Of a stretch of DNA of 64,000 bases, positions 35,693-46,610 are shown in pieces. A program made the position numbers and the translations under genes. The notes beneath the pieces are model-generated. The model saw nothing but the letters and a program-made list of their open reading frames with translations, ran no database searches and had not been told where the DNA came from. Source of the stretch: Lactarius indigo (lineage: Eukaryota; Basidiomycota; Agaricomycetes; Russulales; Russulaceae); NCBI GenBank assembly GCA_025766275.1, contig JAFKAC010000104.1, forward strand, positions 1 to 64,000, written 5' to 3'. Each line of letters opens with the position of its first letter. Within the stretch, counting starts at the first letter, position 1.

Positions 35693-36069
35693 TGGCGAGT
35701 CGAGCTAGTGAAGGTTCATGGAGAATGGTGAGGGTTTGCTACTGCAGTGAGGTCCTACACAAAATGCTCATTATCTGATCCCTCCCTCATTGCGTATATC
35801 ATCTTGACATCAGGAAAACCTCAATTACTTTCATTATCGCGCACGCATTGTTTAGCCCCCATAATTTATTGAACATTTCGACTAGGTCACTCAAAATTTA
35901 GGCGAATGCCCTTCGTTGCAATCATCCCACGTGAACGCAACTCACAACGTCTGACCAGTGTGGCAGACGAGTAAATTAAAACCACAAAAAATATGACGGC
36001 ATCGACACAATGCCAGGTACCAAGCTAACTAAATTACTTATCCGAGGAATATTGTTTTTGGCTGGCCAC
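35693..36069. other. AT-rich spacer, no gene seen
   Basis: This is the 3' flank of the F-box-like gene, rich in short A and T runs. No frame of note and no RNA gene recognised. Confidence 0.5.
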
Positions 36070-36335
36070 AACATACTTGCTACTAGTGTGGTCCTAGATC
36101 TGCAGTCGCTACTTTGAATCAATGCACCGAGGACGGGCTTGACCCTGGGCAACAGTGAGGGTTTTGCTCCTTCGAGTAAACCCCGGAACGCCCCAGTTTA
36201 TACAGTAGCAACACCCTGTAGTTGGAATCATCACCCATCAATTTGTGTCGACGACATCACGGTTCTTTTACTAAGACACCACATTTAACCTGATCCGGAA
36301 GGGTGATGCTGGATCAGACCCCGAAAGTCCGTAGC
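36070..36335 (+). repeat. Dispersed repeat, copy A
   Basis: This stretch matches 38970-39245 in the same orientation, with many substitutions and small indels. Shared blocks include TGAGGGTTT, CTCCTTCGAGT, GCCCCA-TTTATACA, CATCAC, CACGGTTCTTT and a 20-base identical block GGATCAGACCCCGAAAGTCC. It is not coding on either strand. It could be a remnant of a mobile element or of an older segmental duplication. Confidence 0.6.
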
Positions 36336-37127
36336 AGGCTCGCCAGCTGTAAGGAATAGTACTAGACAACACCGTGACGTATTATATATTAAATTTGAAA
36401 GCAGGAAACCCCAAAGTGAGGTAGGGTGAGCGAACTATGAGAGGAGCTACGAAGGAAGTGTACTTCCAGTGAGATCTTCCATAATGAAAGAGGGAAAACA
36501 GATGAGTTAGCAGGTGGACCGCTTGTGCCTATCTCTTGTCATCTGAGTTGGTGGAAAGATTTAGCACTTGCTATAACAACATCGAGCAAAAAATACAGAA
36601 CCACAACAGAAGAACGAAGAATCTTAGGGAATAGCCACCGGGTTTCGCTTTCGCTCTGAACGCGTTTCGTTTACACGGGCCCATCATATTGCAAGTACTA
36701 GCCGTCATTGTGACATGTTTACAGTTTTCGGTCTCCCTCGATCAAGTCCTCGACCTCGGATCAGGAGAATTTGAGGAGACGTGGTCGCTCATAAGTAGAG
36801 AAGATCGATGCGGGTTCTAGACTCCTTCCTGTGTCGAGGTCGAAACCCCATGAAGGAGCCTGTCATTATGCCTCACGTATCTTTCCCTATTCCATGTCTC
36901 TCGTTCGTACCGTGCTGATTTTGGTCGAAATAGAATCTATCTTCAGTATCCTATATTAGACTCACAACTGTTGCAAATCTGCTTAATCTCGTCCTATGTA
37001 AGTAACTTAGCTGGTACACCCAAATATTGATCAATATTGATCACTTATATATAGTATGAACTTCATCCGGTGCGATGTCTCCATCATCCGCACTGGCCCT
37101 TCCATTTGCCGTGCCCTTCGCCCATTA
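36336..37127. other. Spacer with perfect 16-bp palindrome
   Basis: No gene is seen. A perfect palindrome TGATCAATATTGATCA lies at 37028-37043, followed by TTATATATAG. It is downstream of the tandem-MIT gene (stop at 37128) and may belong to its 3' end region. Confidence 0.5.
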
Positions 37128-37932
37128 TCATCTGCGAGCGCGCTTTTCACTTATCTGGACCAAATGATCTTTAAGCTGTTCGGCGCGACTGAGGTACTCC
37201 CCGATCTTGCCCCGGATTAATGCCTTCGATTGTTCATTCTTCTCATCTACGGATCAAAATCCCACTGAGTGTTCCGTATGGTTCTAGTGGAGTAGAAAGT
37301 AGGGCAAACAGACATTTGAGTGCAAGCGTGAAGTAGTCGAGCGCATTCTGGTATTGTTTGTACGCCTCGGGGTAGTTCTGCTTCTTGTCTTCGTCTATTG
37401 CAATCTGTAAGAGCTCTATTGCCCGCTGATGTCAAAAGTGTATTTAGCCCAGGGTGCAGGTGCCATAGCGAAACTACAGGTTTACATCTAGGTTGGTGCC
37501 TGACCCAGTGGTAGAAGAAGCTGAGTTGGGCTCTTCGGTTTGGTATCCAACTTGGTGTTCACGGCTCGGGAGGCCAAGATGATTTTGAAGCTCGTTGGCG
37601 CGACCGAGGTACTCTGCGATCTTGCCCCGGATTAATGCCTTCGATTGTTCATTCTTCTCGTCTACGGATCCAATTTCCATTGAGTGTTCCGTATGGTTCT
37701 AGCGGAGTAGAAAATAGGGCAAACAGACATTTGAGTGCAAGCATGAAGTAGTCGAGCGCATTCTGGTATTGTTTGTACGCCTCGGGGTAGTTCTGCTTCT
37801 TGTCTTCGTCTATTGCGATATGTACGAGCTCAATCGCATGCTGATGTCAAAAAACATATTTAGCCTAGGGTGCGGGTGTGCCACGGTGAAACCACAGCTT
37901 ACCTCCAGCGATCCCAGGTTGGCGCTTGACAT
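37128..37932 (-). CDS. Tandem MIT-domain protein related to Vps4
   Basis: Five exons (37903-37932, 37729-37840, 37486-37661, 37314-37425, 37128-37246) total 549 nt, giving 182 residues with every phase closed. The start MSSANLGSLEHAIELV is close to a Vps4 N-terminus. MIT 1 has AIDEDKKQNYPEAYKQYQNA, LDYFMLALKYEKNEQSKALI and RGKIAEYLGRANELQNHL. A Ser/Thr linker (SASSTTGSGTNLD) leads to MIT 2: RAIELLQIAIDEDKK, LDYFTLALKYEKNEQSKALI and GKIGEYLSRAEQLKDHL. It ends VQISEKRARR. MIT domains bind ESCRT-III tails. No AAA ATPase follows, so it cannot act as Vps4 itself. It could be a binder or competitor of ESCRT-III, or a young duplicate without function. Function is inference. Confidence 0.75.
37160..37503 (+). 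repeat. Tandem exon-intron repeat, unit A
   Basis: Unit A is closely similar to unit B (37573-37930), offset by about 415 bp at the conserved core. It holds one 112-nt exon, one 67-nt intron and parts of the flanking exons of the tandem-MIT gene. Introns are conserved as well as exons, which points to recent duplication of genomic DNA rather than to selection on protein alone. Confidence 0.8.
37573..37930 (+). repeat. Tandem exon-intron repeat, unit B
   Basis: Second unit of the pair described at 37160-37503. It covers the first MIT module and its two introns. Intron 2 (37662-37728) and intron 4 of unit A (37247-37313) are both 67 nt with the same GTCTGTTTGCCC donor. Confidence 0.8.
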
Positions 37933-38104
37933 GATGACGGAAGCAGTTGAGTCTCATTCTTTCAGGTCGAAGTTCACAGCTCAGGAGGCCAGTCTCGGAA
38001 AATAGCCATGGTCCGGTTGATTATCGATTATCCCCAGCCCCAGCGAGAAGTCGATCGAACGAGGTAGAATTACAGCGTTTTCCAAAACAATAGCCTGACG
38101 CCCC

Positions 38105-38473
38105 TTGCGTTTTCATTACAATACCCACCACACGCTAACTTGGTTGAGCAGATCCTTTTTCTCCGAGTCAACAGGTGGCGCGGTGACGATTGAGACACCC
38201 TCCAATATCTCTCTGAACACAATTCGTCATTACTTGGATGCCTCTCCACGACTTGGACCCACTCTCGCGCCCATAAGCAAGACTCGGAGACGACAATTAG
38301 TATTCACATCACCTCAAAGCCAACCATACTATACGCACGTTGACTCGGAAGTCTGGTCTTCGTTGGACTTTGTGACCGAAGTGGATGCGCCTGCCTTGGG
38401 GCTCTCGAAATCACATTTTGTCACCAATCCGCCTGGGATGTTTCACATCTTGGCCGATCCCTCGATCGGATAG
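38105..38473 (+). CDS. Unidentified protein fragment, possibly a gene remnant
   Basis: An open frame of 122 codons whose later part looks protein-like: GGAVTIETPSNISLNTIRHY, LDASPRLGPTLAPISKTRRR, VDSEVWSSLDFVTEVDAPAL and FVTNPPGMFHILADPSIG, then a stop. I do not recognise the family. An acceptor-like TTGAGCAG at about 38144 could begin this exon, with upstream exons missing. Given the duplicated pieces around it, a truncated copy of a gene located elsewhere is the likeliest reading. Confidence 0.35.
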   Translation: MRFHYNTHHTLTWLSRSFFSESTGGAVTIETPSNISLNTIRHYLDASPRLGPTLAPISKTRRRQLVFTSPQSQPYYTHVDSEVWSSLDFVTEVDAPALGLSKSHFVTNPPGMFHILADPSIG

Positions 38474-38969
38474 AAGTACAGAAGTCACACCGCCAGGCAG
38501 TCGTCCCACCCCTCGGCATCCCATTTCTATCACCATTACCTGGCGTCGCGCGGCTTAGGTTGCGAGTACCTTGCGGGCAATTAGATTGCCAATGTCTTCC
38601 ATGGCTCGGATTCGCGACCAGTTTTCCTCTTTCCTTTTTGGTGTAGGAGATTCATGTATTGACATGATAAGTCGTCAAGTGGGCACGATACGGATAGTGA
38701 ACAATGGCCAGCACTTATCCACTCATTCAGGAGCACCAAAAATTTCTTGAAGCCAGACAACTTGCAAAGACATCTAGCCTGCTTTGCGGCCAGACGGAAG
38801 GAACTTCTGAACTTGAACCTAGCGTGCTTATTCCCTGAAAAATCTCTACATCCAGACGCCTTGGCCGCATGGTGCAACCCTACGAAATGCTACATGACCA
38901 CTCACCCCTCTCCGCCAGCGCTCCGACCAGCCCGTAAAAGTGGAATGTAACAGAGTGGTCACGGGCCGT
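38474..38969. other. No gene seen
   Basis: Short frames on both strands (38581-38877 minus, 38747-38950 plus) overlap and have no family features. Confidence 0.45.
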
Positions 38970-39245
38970 GATATACTACTTACCACCGTGAAGCCCCAGA
39001 ATTGCAGAGTTGCAACCCACGAACCAGCCCATCAAGGACCCCGAGCGACAATGAGGGTTTAACTCCTTCGAGTGGTCCCAGGAATGCCCCAATTTATACA
39101 CCCCGCAGTTAAAATCGCCAGATTTTTCATCACCTTTCAACGCTCAACGCCGACACCACGGTTCTTTCACTAGGGAATCAGGCATTTGACCCCATCCAAA
39201 AGGATTTAACGGCGATCCTGGATCAGACCCCGAAAGTCCATGGCA
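38970..39245 (+). repeat. Dispersed repeat, copy B
   Basis: Partner of copy A (36070-36335), same orientation, about 2.9 kb away. It keeps the identical 20-base block GGATCAGACCCCGAAAGTCC and the blocks TCCTTCGAGT, TTTATACA and CACGGTTCTTTCACTA-like. The flanks of the two copies do not match. Confidence 0.6.
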
Positions 39246-40069
39246 CCCCCGTGGCGGGTTCCATACCGCCGGAGATGTATGCGGCGGTGGCGTGCGCACG
39301 TATCACTCCGTCTCGGGACTTGTCTCGAGCATGACCCTTTTATTTTGGGGCACCACTCAAGGGTATGTATGCTCTGAACTATCTGAACCCTTATTATTTG
39401 TTTGTTATCGAGCTATCCTCTGCTGGGGCTCAAAATAGTACGCATGTACTGCCCTATGAGTCTCTGATCAACGACCAATCCGTATTGGTCTTGCTTTAAT
39501 ACTCATCCTATGGGACTAGTTTTAGTCTTTTATAAGGCAAGGGTGGCCGTCTTCGTTTCGATGTCTTACATGTGTCTACATGAAACAGGGCTTGCAATCG
39601 CTCTTGAATCGTTATCCTGTCCGCGAACACCTTGCCTCTATGCTTAAGAGCGAATCGCTATCGTTCGCGCTCTATATCCAAGTTACCCATCCCTTGCCTT
39701 GCCTTGCATCTAACTTCGATCTCTGGTCAGTCTCCCGAGTTTGTTACAAACCCTTCCCATGGCCTGGACCAACACCAAGACTCCCACGACAGGATTCAAA
39801 CTCGGTTGTCAGCACAATGGCAAGCATGGATGCCGCAAAGGCAAATATTGTGTATTTCTCGTTGATAGATCGGTGCTGGCAAGAAGTGAACTTGAAAGCC
39901 TGGGGTAGAAACATGGATGACTTTAAACTCCGGAAAGTCACACACGGTGTGACAACAAGCAGGCAAAGCAGGTACAGATGCAATAGTCGTCCCCGGATAC
40001 GGGCAGTGTTACCATGAAGTTAAATCCCAACCTGAGCCAAACCCGGGAGCGGGGACGTCGACAACGTCG
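39246..40069. other. Low-information region, possible transposon remnant
   Basis: It has a promoter-like TTTATAAGGC (about 39530) and several short open frames, none recognisable. The stretch 39322-39749 starts TGT and ends ACA like an LTR, but I find neither a second copy nor a primer-binding site. No gene is called. Confidence 0.35.
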
Positions 40070-41625
40070 ACTATGTCATCAGGGAGCCGAAGGAGAAACC
40101 CACGCTACCCACTCGCGTGGCGGCGCCAAAACCAAGTCGGGCAGACGTCATAGTAGACACTGCTGAGCCGAAGCAATCAAAGGGTGAAGAAGGTTTGGTT
40201 GGCAAGTTGAACGTAATCGCAAATATGCTGCTTAGCGGGGACGCCTGGTCTATCTCTTTCTCCTTGTCCATGCCATTGCCCTTTCCCGTGGATTTGGTTG
40301 ACACTACGTCAAATATGTTGACAGAGCCGGAAGAGCCGGGTGTTGTCGTCAAGAAGCTTCGTTCTAGGTAGGATGATCAGCGCAAATGGCGCAGAGCCAG
40401 ACACAGGCGAGCCAGGCTTGTCCTTCTCTTCCTTTCCCCATGGGGGCGGACTTATCTATTCCGAAGAGCGTAGAGGACTTGAGTGGATTGCCGTGCTAAA
40501 GTTGGACTGGCCGTCATCCGGCGCTTGGGGTACAAGCGGACCGAATGAAAACAGGGCCGCGACAGGGGGGCGCTATCCGCTCTTCCTGGTGCGAGAAACA
40601 CGGCTGGTTTGACGACGATGAGAATGGCGTAGCAGCAAACGTGGCGAATGGTGCCGACGGAGTCACAGACGCGAGTTTAGGTTCTGAAGTTGCCCATAGC
40701 GCTGATGGGAATTGAAAGGGGATGAACCAGCCACAGACGCCAAAGGGGCAGGGGTGAAACCTGATCCAGGTGCCGCGGAAATTGCTGCAACCGACGGAAT
40801 GGGGAAGCCTGTGAAAGCTTGGCGGGGTCACCGGGTATAGTGGCCGGTACATACAGTGTGGGCTTACCAAACCGAACGGTGCAGCCAAGATGGCAGGCTT
40901 ACAGTAAGTTATTAGCTGCACTTGGAGCGCTCCGCATTGTCAACCGGGAGCATTTTCCATTATCCTCGTTTTCCGCCGATATCCGGTGCTTTTTGTACTG
41001 TTCTAACAGGTCCACGACCCCAACGAAAGGATCAGACCTGATGGCTTTCGAGACGGTGGAGTGGAAGGACGTGCTGGGTCCGCGCAGGGGGGTGCGGTGC
41101 TTGAGCGCGACCTAACACACCAGAGTGACCAGACGCATCTGGCCTTACTAGTGAGTCGGATTATGCCGCTGGTCTCACGCCTGGGGTTGAGTTGAACCAA
41201 GGAAAGATGCAGGTTGCGTTCGACGCAGATTCTTCGACTGTTGGCACTGAAGATTGGGACGTTCCTGAGGTGGGCCAGCAGGCACTGAGGCGAATGTAAG
41301 GGGGTTAGTGCACCGCCGGTTGCGCACATCCCCGAAAAAGAACCGAATCTTGGTGTGACAGCTGACTGAGGGGTGTCCGGCTGGGATGAGTGGGCTTGTT
41401 CGCTTGTGAAGGCTATCCTGCAGAAAGAATGGTTTGATCTGGACGCAACGGAAGGTAAAGTCAGCACATCCATACTCCCGCTTTGCGAGTTCGGTCATTT
41501 GGAAGCATGTCTGGACTTCCTACTTACAGACATCATGATACCCCACGAGGTGACCTAGATTTCATCATCTGATCGTCATCCTTTGATAATTGCTATCTGC
41601 GCCGTGCGCTTCATCCCGAACTTAC
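40070..41625 (-). pseudogene. Truncated NUP2-like pseudogene
   Basis: A degraded copy of the nucleoporin gene at 31600-34045, in the same orientation. The 5' end (about 41575-41625) matches the start-codon region of the intact gene (TTTGATAATTGC-x-TCTGCGCCG). Later matches cover the helical part (AAGGATCAGACCTGATGGCTTTCGAGAC against AATGGATCAGACTCGATGGCTTTTGAAAC shows the level of change) and the FG region near 40080-40330 (GSVGFSFGS, TKSTGKGN against the intact TEKEKEK). The frame is broken many times. The copy stops before the Ran-binding domain, near the position matching 32370 of the intact gene. It also includes some upstream DNA (to about 41680). Confidence 0.85.
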
Positions 41626-41680
41626 AAATGGGACAACGGAAAAACAGAAGAATGAGAAGGCGTTGTGAGATGTCCGTAAT

Positions 41681-42394
41681 CACTTTTGCGTTTTGCCAAA
41701 GCTGACAGTGGACACCAGCTCACCTTCACTGGTACCCAAATTAGCTAGCTCGTTCACATGATGGGGTCAATTCCGCCGAGCCATGAGCGCGTGTACTGGA
41801 GTTAGCGTGGTTGACAGCGCACATGAGACCCATCAAGTATCTTCATAACATTTACACACGAATTCCTCCTTTTGCATGAGTCGATGATTCCGAGTTTGGC
41901 TGCTCGTCCGAATGTGTTGCGTGGGTGAACCTTCCCTGCTAACCGTGTGAGGCTCGGGCTCCATACGGAAATTCGGCCCTTGCACAAGGCCAAATGACTT
42001 CCAGAGATCGCAACCAGGTCCTGATGGTCTCAATTGATGACAGGATCTTCGTATGTCGACCCACATATACTGCGAGATCAGTGCATTAGTTTATCCTTAT
42101 TTCTCCGGTTACAATTGAAGATCCAAGCAGCTCTTTGTTATCTCGACCCAGATATCTCATGGTGCCGTCATTAACCACACTTGAGGCAACTCAACCCTGC
42201 GTGGGGCCTTAAATCAAATATAATTTTTTTTTTTTATCTTCCCGTTCCGCGAAAAGCGAATAGAGAGGCACGTAATGGCATGTAGATAAGAATGTACCGG
42301 ACGAGTGACAACGGAAGCAAGCGAACGTTCGGAGAGAATTGTGGGTGGAGCCGAAGGGGAGGGCGAGCCACGCCGCGCCACCATACGATATTAC
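41681..42394. other. Intergenic region, no gene seen
   Basis: No convincing frame. A poly-T run of 13 bases lies at about 42224-42236. This is the upstream region of the MGA2-like gene. Confidence 0.5.
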
Positions 42395-42470
42395 TGATTC
42401 AAGTTATTCAATTCACCTCACCGTTCTCTCTTCCTCATCTACCTTCCTTTTCTCTCTTTCTTCATCAATC
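42395..42470 (+). promoter_or_regulatory. CT-rich leader before MGA2-like start codon
   Basis: The 50 bases before the ATG at 42471 are nearly all C and T (TTCTCTCTTCC, TTTTCTCTCTTTC), a typical fungal core promoter or 5' leader, ending in CATCAATC before the ATG. Confidence 0.5.
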
Positions 42471-45400
42471 ATGTCCTCCTCCTCCTCACAGGCTGCCTCA
42501 GCCTCTCGCTCTCCTTCCCCCATAACCCCTTCAACGCCTGATTCTTCTGACAACATTCAAGTCGCTCCCTTCCGCAGTACCATCGACCTCTCCACGTGGT
42601 ACAAGACTCTCCCAGCAGAACCGATTTCACCATCTACTGTCTATTGGGATGAGAGTTCACCCCGATTCTCCAACACGGCCAAGGAAGACGGCGCGAACAT
42701 GCTCTCGCTGGACGACCTCATACAGGAATACGCATATGACGAGTATGTTTCTTCCTCAAATTTAAGCTTCTTCGTACACGTGGTCTCAATATCTGCGTTC
42801 TAGCTCCTCATCGCCAGGTCTATCTACCGCTGGCTTTTCCGCTGCTGTTTCTAAGGTTCTCCACTCCTCCACATCGGTCCCGCCATCCATCCCACACTTT
42901 CAACCCTGCATGGATCTCATTCCTTCTGCCGTTACAATGGTCCCCCCACGGGTGCCCATATCCCCAACTAAACCTGTACCTCCTCCAGCCACACAGCCAC
43001 GAAAAAAGAATCCTTCGGCCTCTCAGACCGTAGTATATCCTCCAAAGGACTCTTGCTCAAAGTGTGTCCTTTTTATCGCGTCTACTCTCCCTGTACACCG
43101 CCTCAATTTCTTTCTACTAGTCTCGCCATTATGATTCCCAGCATACCTGAGGGCGGCACCAAGTCTCGTGTCGAGACACAAGTACGCGTTACCGTCGATC
43201 TTGCCTATGCAAGTGCGACGGCTGGAGAACAACCCTCACAATATGATCGCGTTGGTTCGTGGAAGTGGCTGAGATTACCCAAAGGTACAGCAACAAAGAA
43301 GAGGACCCGAAAAGAAGGAAAAATTGGTGCGTCGGTTTTCTTATATTCGTCGATACTTACCAATGTCCGTCGCAAGACCCACTGGTCGAGGATACTCTCC
43401 AACTCGGTGTCGAAATAACTTGCGCATCGCCACCTCATTCCCGTGTTGTTTGCTGTTCTAGTTGTCAGGGTCGCGAGGTTTGCTTCTAAGTTATCTTTTA
43501 TTGCTTTCTTGGATTGAATTTTCGTAAAGGCGAAACGTGTGGCCCGGAAGCTAGCACAGCGTGTACGTCCTCAGCGGTATGATTCCGACTCACCGGAGAC
43601 ATCCAATGCCACCGCCAATGGTACTACTGAGCCATTCAACGTCGTCCAATTCAATTGCCCCGAAGTGCTCAGCTTTTCTTCCGGCACTGTCGTGTTCCCG
43701 CTGCGTATTACTTGTTACTGTCGTCACCACCGCGAGCGCGTTGGCTTCCACGTTCACTTTACCATGTCCGACCACACTGGTAGAGTCGTTGGCACCGGGA
43801 CAACATATCCAATCATGATTACGGATGATCATAAAAGCACTGGGGCAAATGCAAAGCAGTCTCCCCCTGTGGATCCAGATTGGCTCCAGGTATCCGGCGA
43901 TGCCCAAGAGAGGACCACTTCATCCAAGCGCAAACAGTCACACACCCCAGAGATAACTTTTGACCAAGGCAAGAAACGGCTCAAAATAAATCCTTCAACA
44001 GTAAATGCCGCTTGTCACGAGTCTCAGGGTATTTCCCGGAGGAGCAGTTCAGGCAGCTTGAATTCACCTTCTATTTTCACGTCAGCACTTCCGACTCGGA
44101 CAACCACCCCTTCCCAACTGGCTAGTTCTGGACCTCCGTCTCAGTTTAGTGGTACGGCGCCGCCCTCGCCTCGTGTATCTGACAGGTTCATTGTTCAGAG
44201 TCCGGAAGTACCTTTACCGTCACCGAGGTCTTCGGCTGCCTCCCCCGGCGGCCCTGAGCCCACTATCCTTGACGTTTCTGAGGTACCTCTACCAGTGCAA
44301 CAACCCCTACTCAATACGGTACCCTTAGCGTTGGCCGATCGCGATGTCTCCCCTTCCACCTTCTTACCGACTGCGCCACCTTCACCCGTAGCCATGTCTG
44401 TACCGCAATACCAACTTTTACAAGACCCCTTGGCATCGGCGCCGCTTCCATTCATGTTCTTCCCTGATCCCCCACCTATGACACCGGTTCCACAGCCCCG
44501 TATTCATCGCCTCATTCCGTCCTCGGGTCCGATTACTGGAGGCATTGAAGTTACTGTGCTCGGTTCTAATTTCCACCCTTCACTGCAACTCAACTGTATA
44601 TTTGGAGATGTCGTTGCGAGCTCTACACAACGTTGGAGTGACAACACACTCGTTTGCATCTTGCCGCCCCGCGCATCTTCTGGCGTTGTCGCAGTATGGT
44701 TCAGCGGGATGCAGAAAGAAGAAGATGGTACACCGCCGTGCTTGTTTACTTATACGGACGAGTCAGATCGTGCTTTGTCAGTTTTTGTCTTTCTGAGCGC
44801 TATCCCTCCTTGCTAATATGATAGGGACAACAGGATGGAATTGGCGCTTCAGGTTGTCGGACTCAAGATGACAGGCAAGCTGGAAGATGCAAAGAGTGTT
44901 GCCATGCGTATTATCGGGCCCACAAATGAGGATACACCGAACGGGTCGGGGACGCCCAACGCCATGCAACTTGCTGCGGATTCTATCTCACTGGGACTCC
45001 GTTCGGCACTGCATCACATGAGCACCAGTAACGGACTCGAACAGATGGTCATTGATCTCTTGTCTCTTCTCGATGTACAGATCGACACTCCATCTAGAGT
45101 CTCGCTCGCCAAGGCGATGGAACACAAGTCAAACGGTGGACAGACACTGCTGCATTTCGCTGCATTCCTCAATCACCCCGCACTCGTGAGCTTCCTGATC
45201 GAGCATGAAGCCGACAAGGATGCGCGGGACCATAACGGGTACACAGCGTTACACTTGGCTAGCTTCGTCGGAGCACAGGGTTGTGCGGCCGTCCTGCTTA
45301 ACGCGGGAGCTGACGTAGAGATTGTCAGCGTCGAAGGAAAGACCGCTCAGGAGCTGGCCGAGTTCAGCTTCGCCGACCTACGGGCCGAAGATTCTGTGGC

Positions 45401-46393
45401 CGACGGGGAGTCCCAATGGGGCGACGGCGAAGATTCTGAGGACGAGAATGTTCCGCACCAGGTACTCACACGCCGCGCTTCGCGTGTCCTGCGTCGCAGT
45501 GTCGAGGTGGTACCGTCGTCACCATCTGAGGAAGACAGCCCGCAGATACCAGAGAAGTCAGGCAAAGAGAACAATTTTGTTGACGAGAAGCAAGCAGCAA
45601 CGTTCATGCGCAAATTACAACGCACGTTGGCACGCGTGCAGCCAAAAGACGGCATCATGCCAAATATGCCTCACCTCGCTCTTCCACAACTTTTGCAACT
45701 TCCAGGCATGCCTGTCGTACCATGGGGAGCGCTTCCGCAAATTCCGACAGTTTTCACTGTTTACGTACCTTGGCCAGCGTCGCTCCGGACCTCAAGGGGT
45801 TCAGATACTGACACCGACACAAATAGCGCCATACCACCGAAGGGCAAGATGCGGTCATTGCTAACCCCGCAGGAGTGGCCCCTTTTGGAGAAGTACTGGC
45901 TTGTGCAGGGATCCCAGGCAGCAATGCAGATACCCGATGATGAAGACGAGTCGCCCCCGGTTTACACACCCCGTGCAGAGGACGAAGGAGAACCCCCTGT
46001 AGCGGGATCATCGATACCTACTCCGGAACGACCCGTCGCGCGCCCCGTAGGATATGACACCGGCCCCGTTCCAGACGATCGGGAAGTGAACGCGTACGAG
46101 TACCTTCCGAGGAAAAGGCAGCCGAGACAGATCCAAAACAAAGGTTCGTCCTGAGGGGGTTATCGAGATGAAATTCTGTTCTAACGCTTTTGTGCCGCAG
46201 AGGATCGCATGCTCCTGCTATTCTGGATCCCTATTCTATTACGTGAGTTCACCGATGACCCTGACCTCAGGGGCCTTATTGACATTCATCTTTCACACCA
46301 GTTGCCCTTCTGTGGGCATTTGTGCACGGCGTGCGCATTGCTGTCCACTCCGTGCGGACGGCAGGACCGCTGCGAGCCCTTCTGTGGCTGTAA
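42471..46393 (+). CDS. MGA2: Mga2/Spt23-type membrane-bound transcription factor
   Basis: Proteins of this class sit in the ER membrane, are cut out by the ubiquitin-proteasome system, and activate lipid desaturase genes such as OLE1. It starts MSSSSSQAASASRSPSPITP. The N-terminal part has KSRVETQVRVTVDLAYASAT, QYDRVGSWKWLRLPKGTATK and NCPEVLSFSSGTVVFPLRIT then CYCRHHRERVGFHVHFTMSD. An IPT/TIG domain follows (RIHRLIPSSGPITGGIEVTV then LGSNFHPSLQLNCIFGD). Two ankyrin repeats are clear: GGQTLLHFAAFLNHPALVSF and NGYTALHLASFVGAQGCAAV. An intron near 44780-44824 keeps frame (RAL to DNRMELALQV). The C-terminal exons give the membrane anchor LLLFWIPILLLALLWAFVHG and end at 46393. Full length, about six exons. 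Confidence 0.92.
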
Positions 46394-46610
46394 GAATGGT
46401 CACAGCTGGGATTACTGTAAATGACATTGACTGGTTTTGCTTATGCCACTTGGAGATTGTTTCTGTACGATTCCCGACCTTTTTTATGTACTACGTATTA
46501 CTTCGTAGAGCTGTGGATTCCCGTATTACTACATTATTATACGATACACACGAGATAGCGGAGAGGGCCATTTGATTTTCAATGCACTTTGACTTTCCCA
46601 TTACACATTG

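Noticed and set aside
37128..37932. Reading the MIT locus as a truncated VPS4 pseudogene
   Set aside because: Every exon is open and all splice phases agree through two modules to a stop codon, which random decay would not preserve. Lack of expression could still make it non-functional.
39322..39749. Candidate solo LTR (TGT...ACA, TATA-like element inside)
   Set aside because: No second copy in the window, no target-site duplication and no primer-binding site that I could find. Chance TG/CA ends are common.
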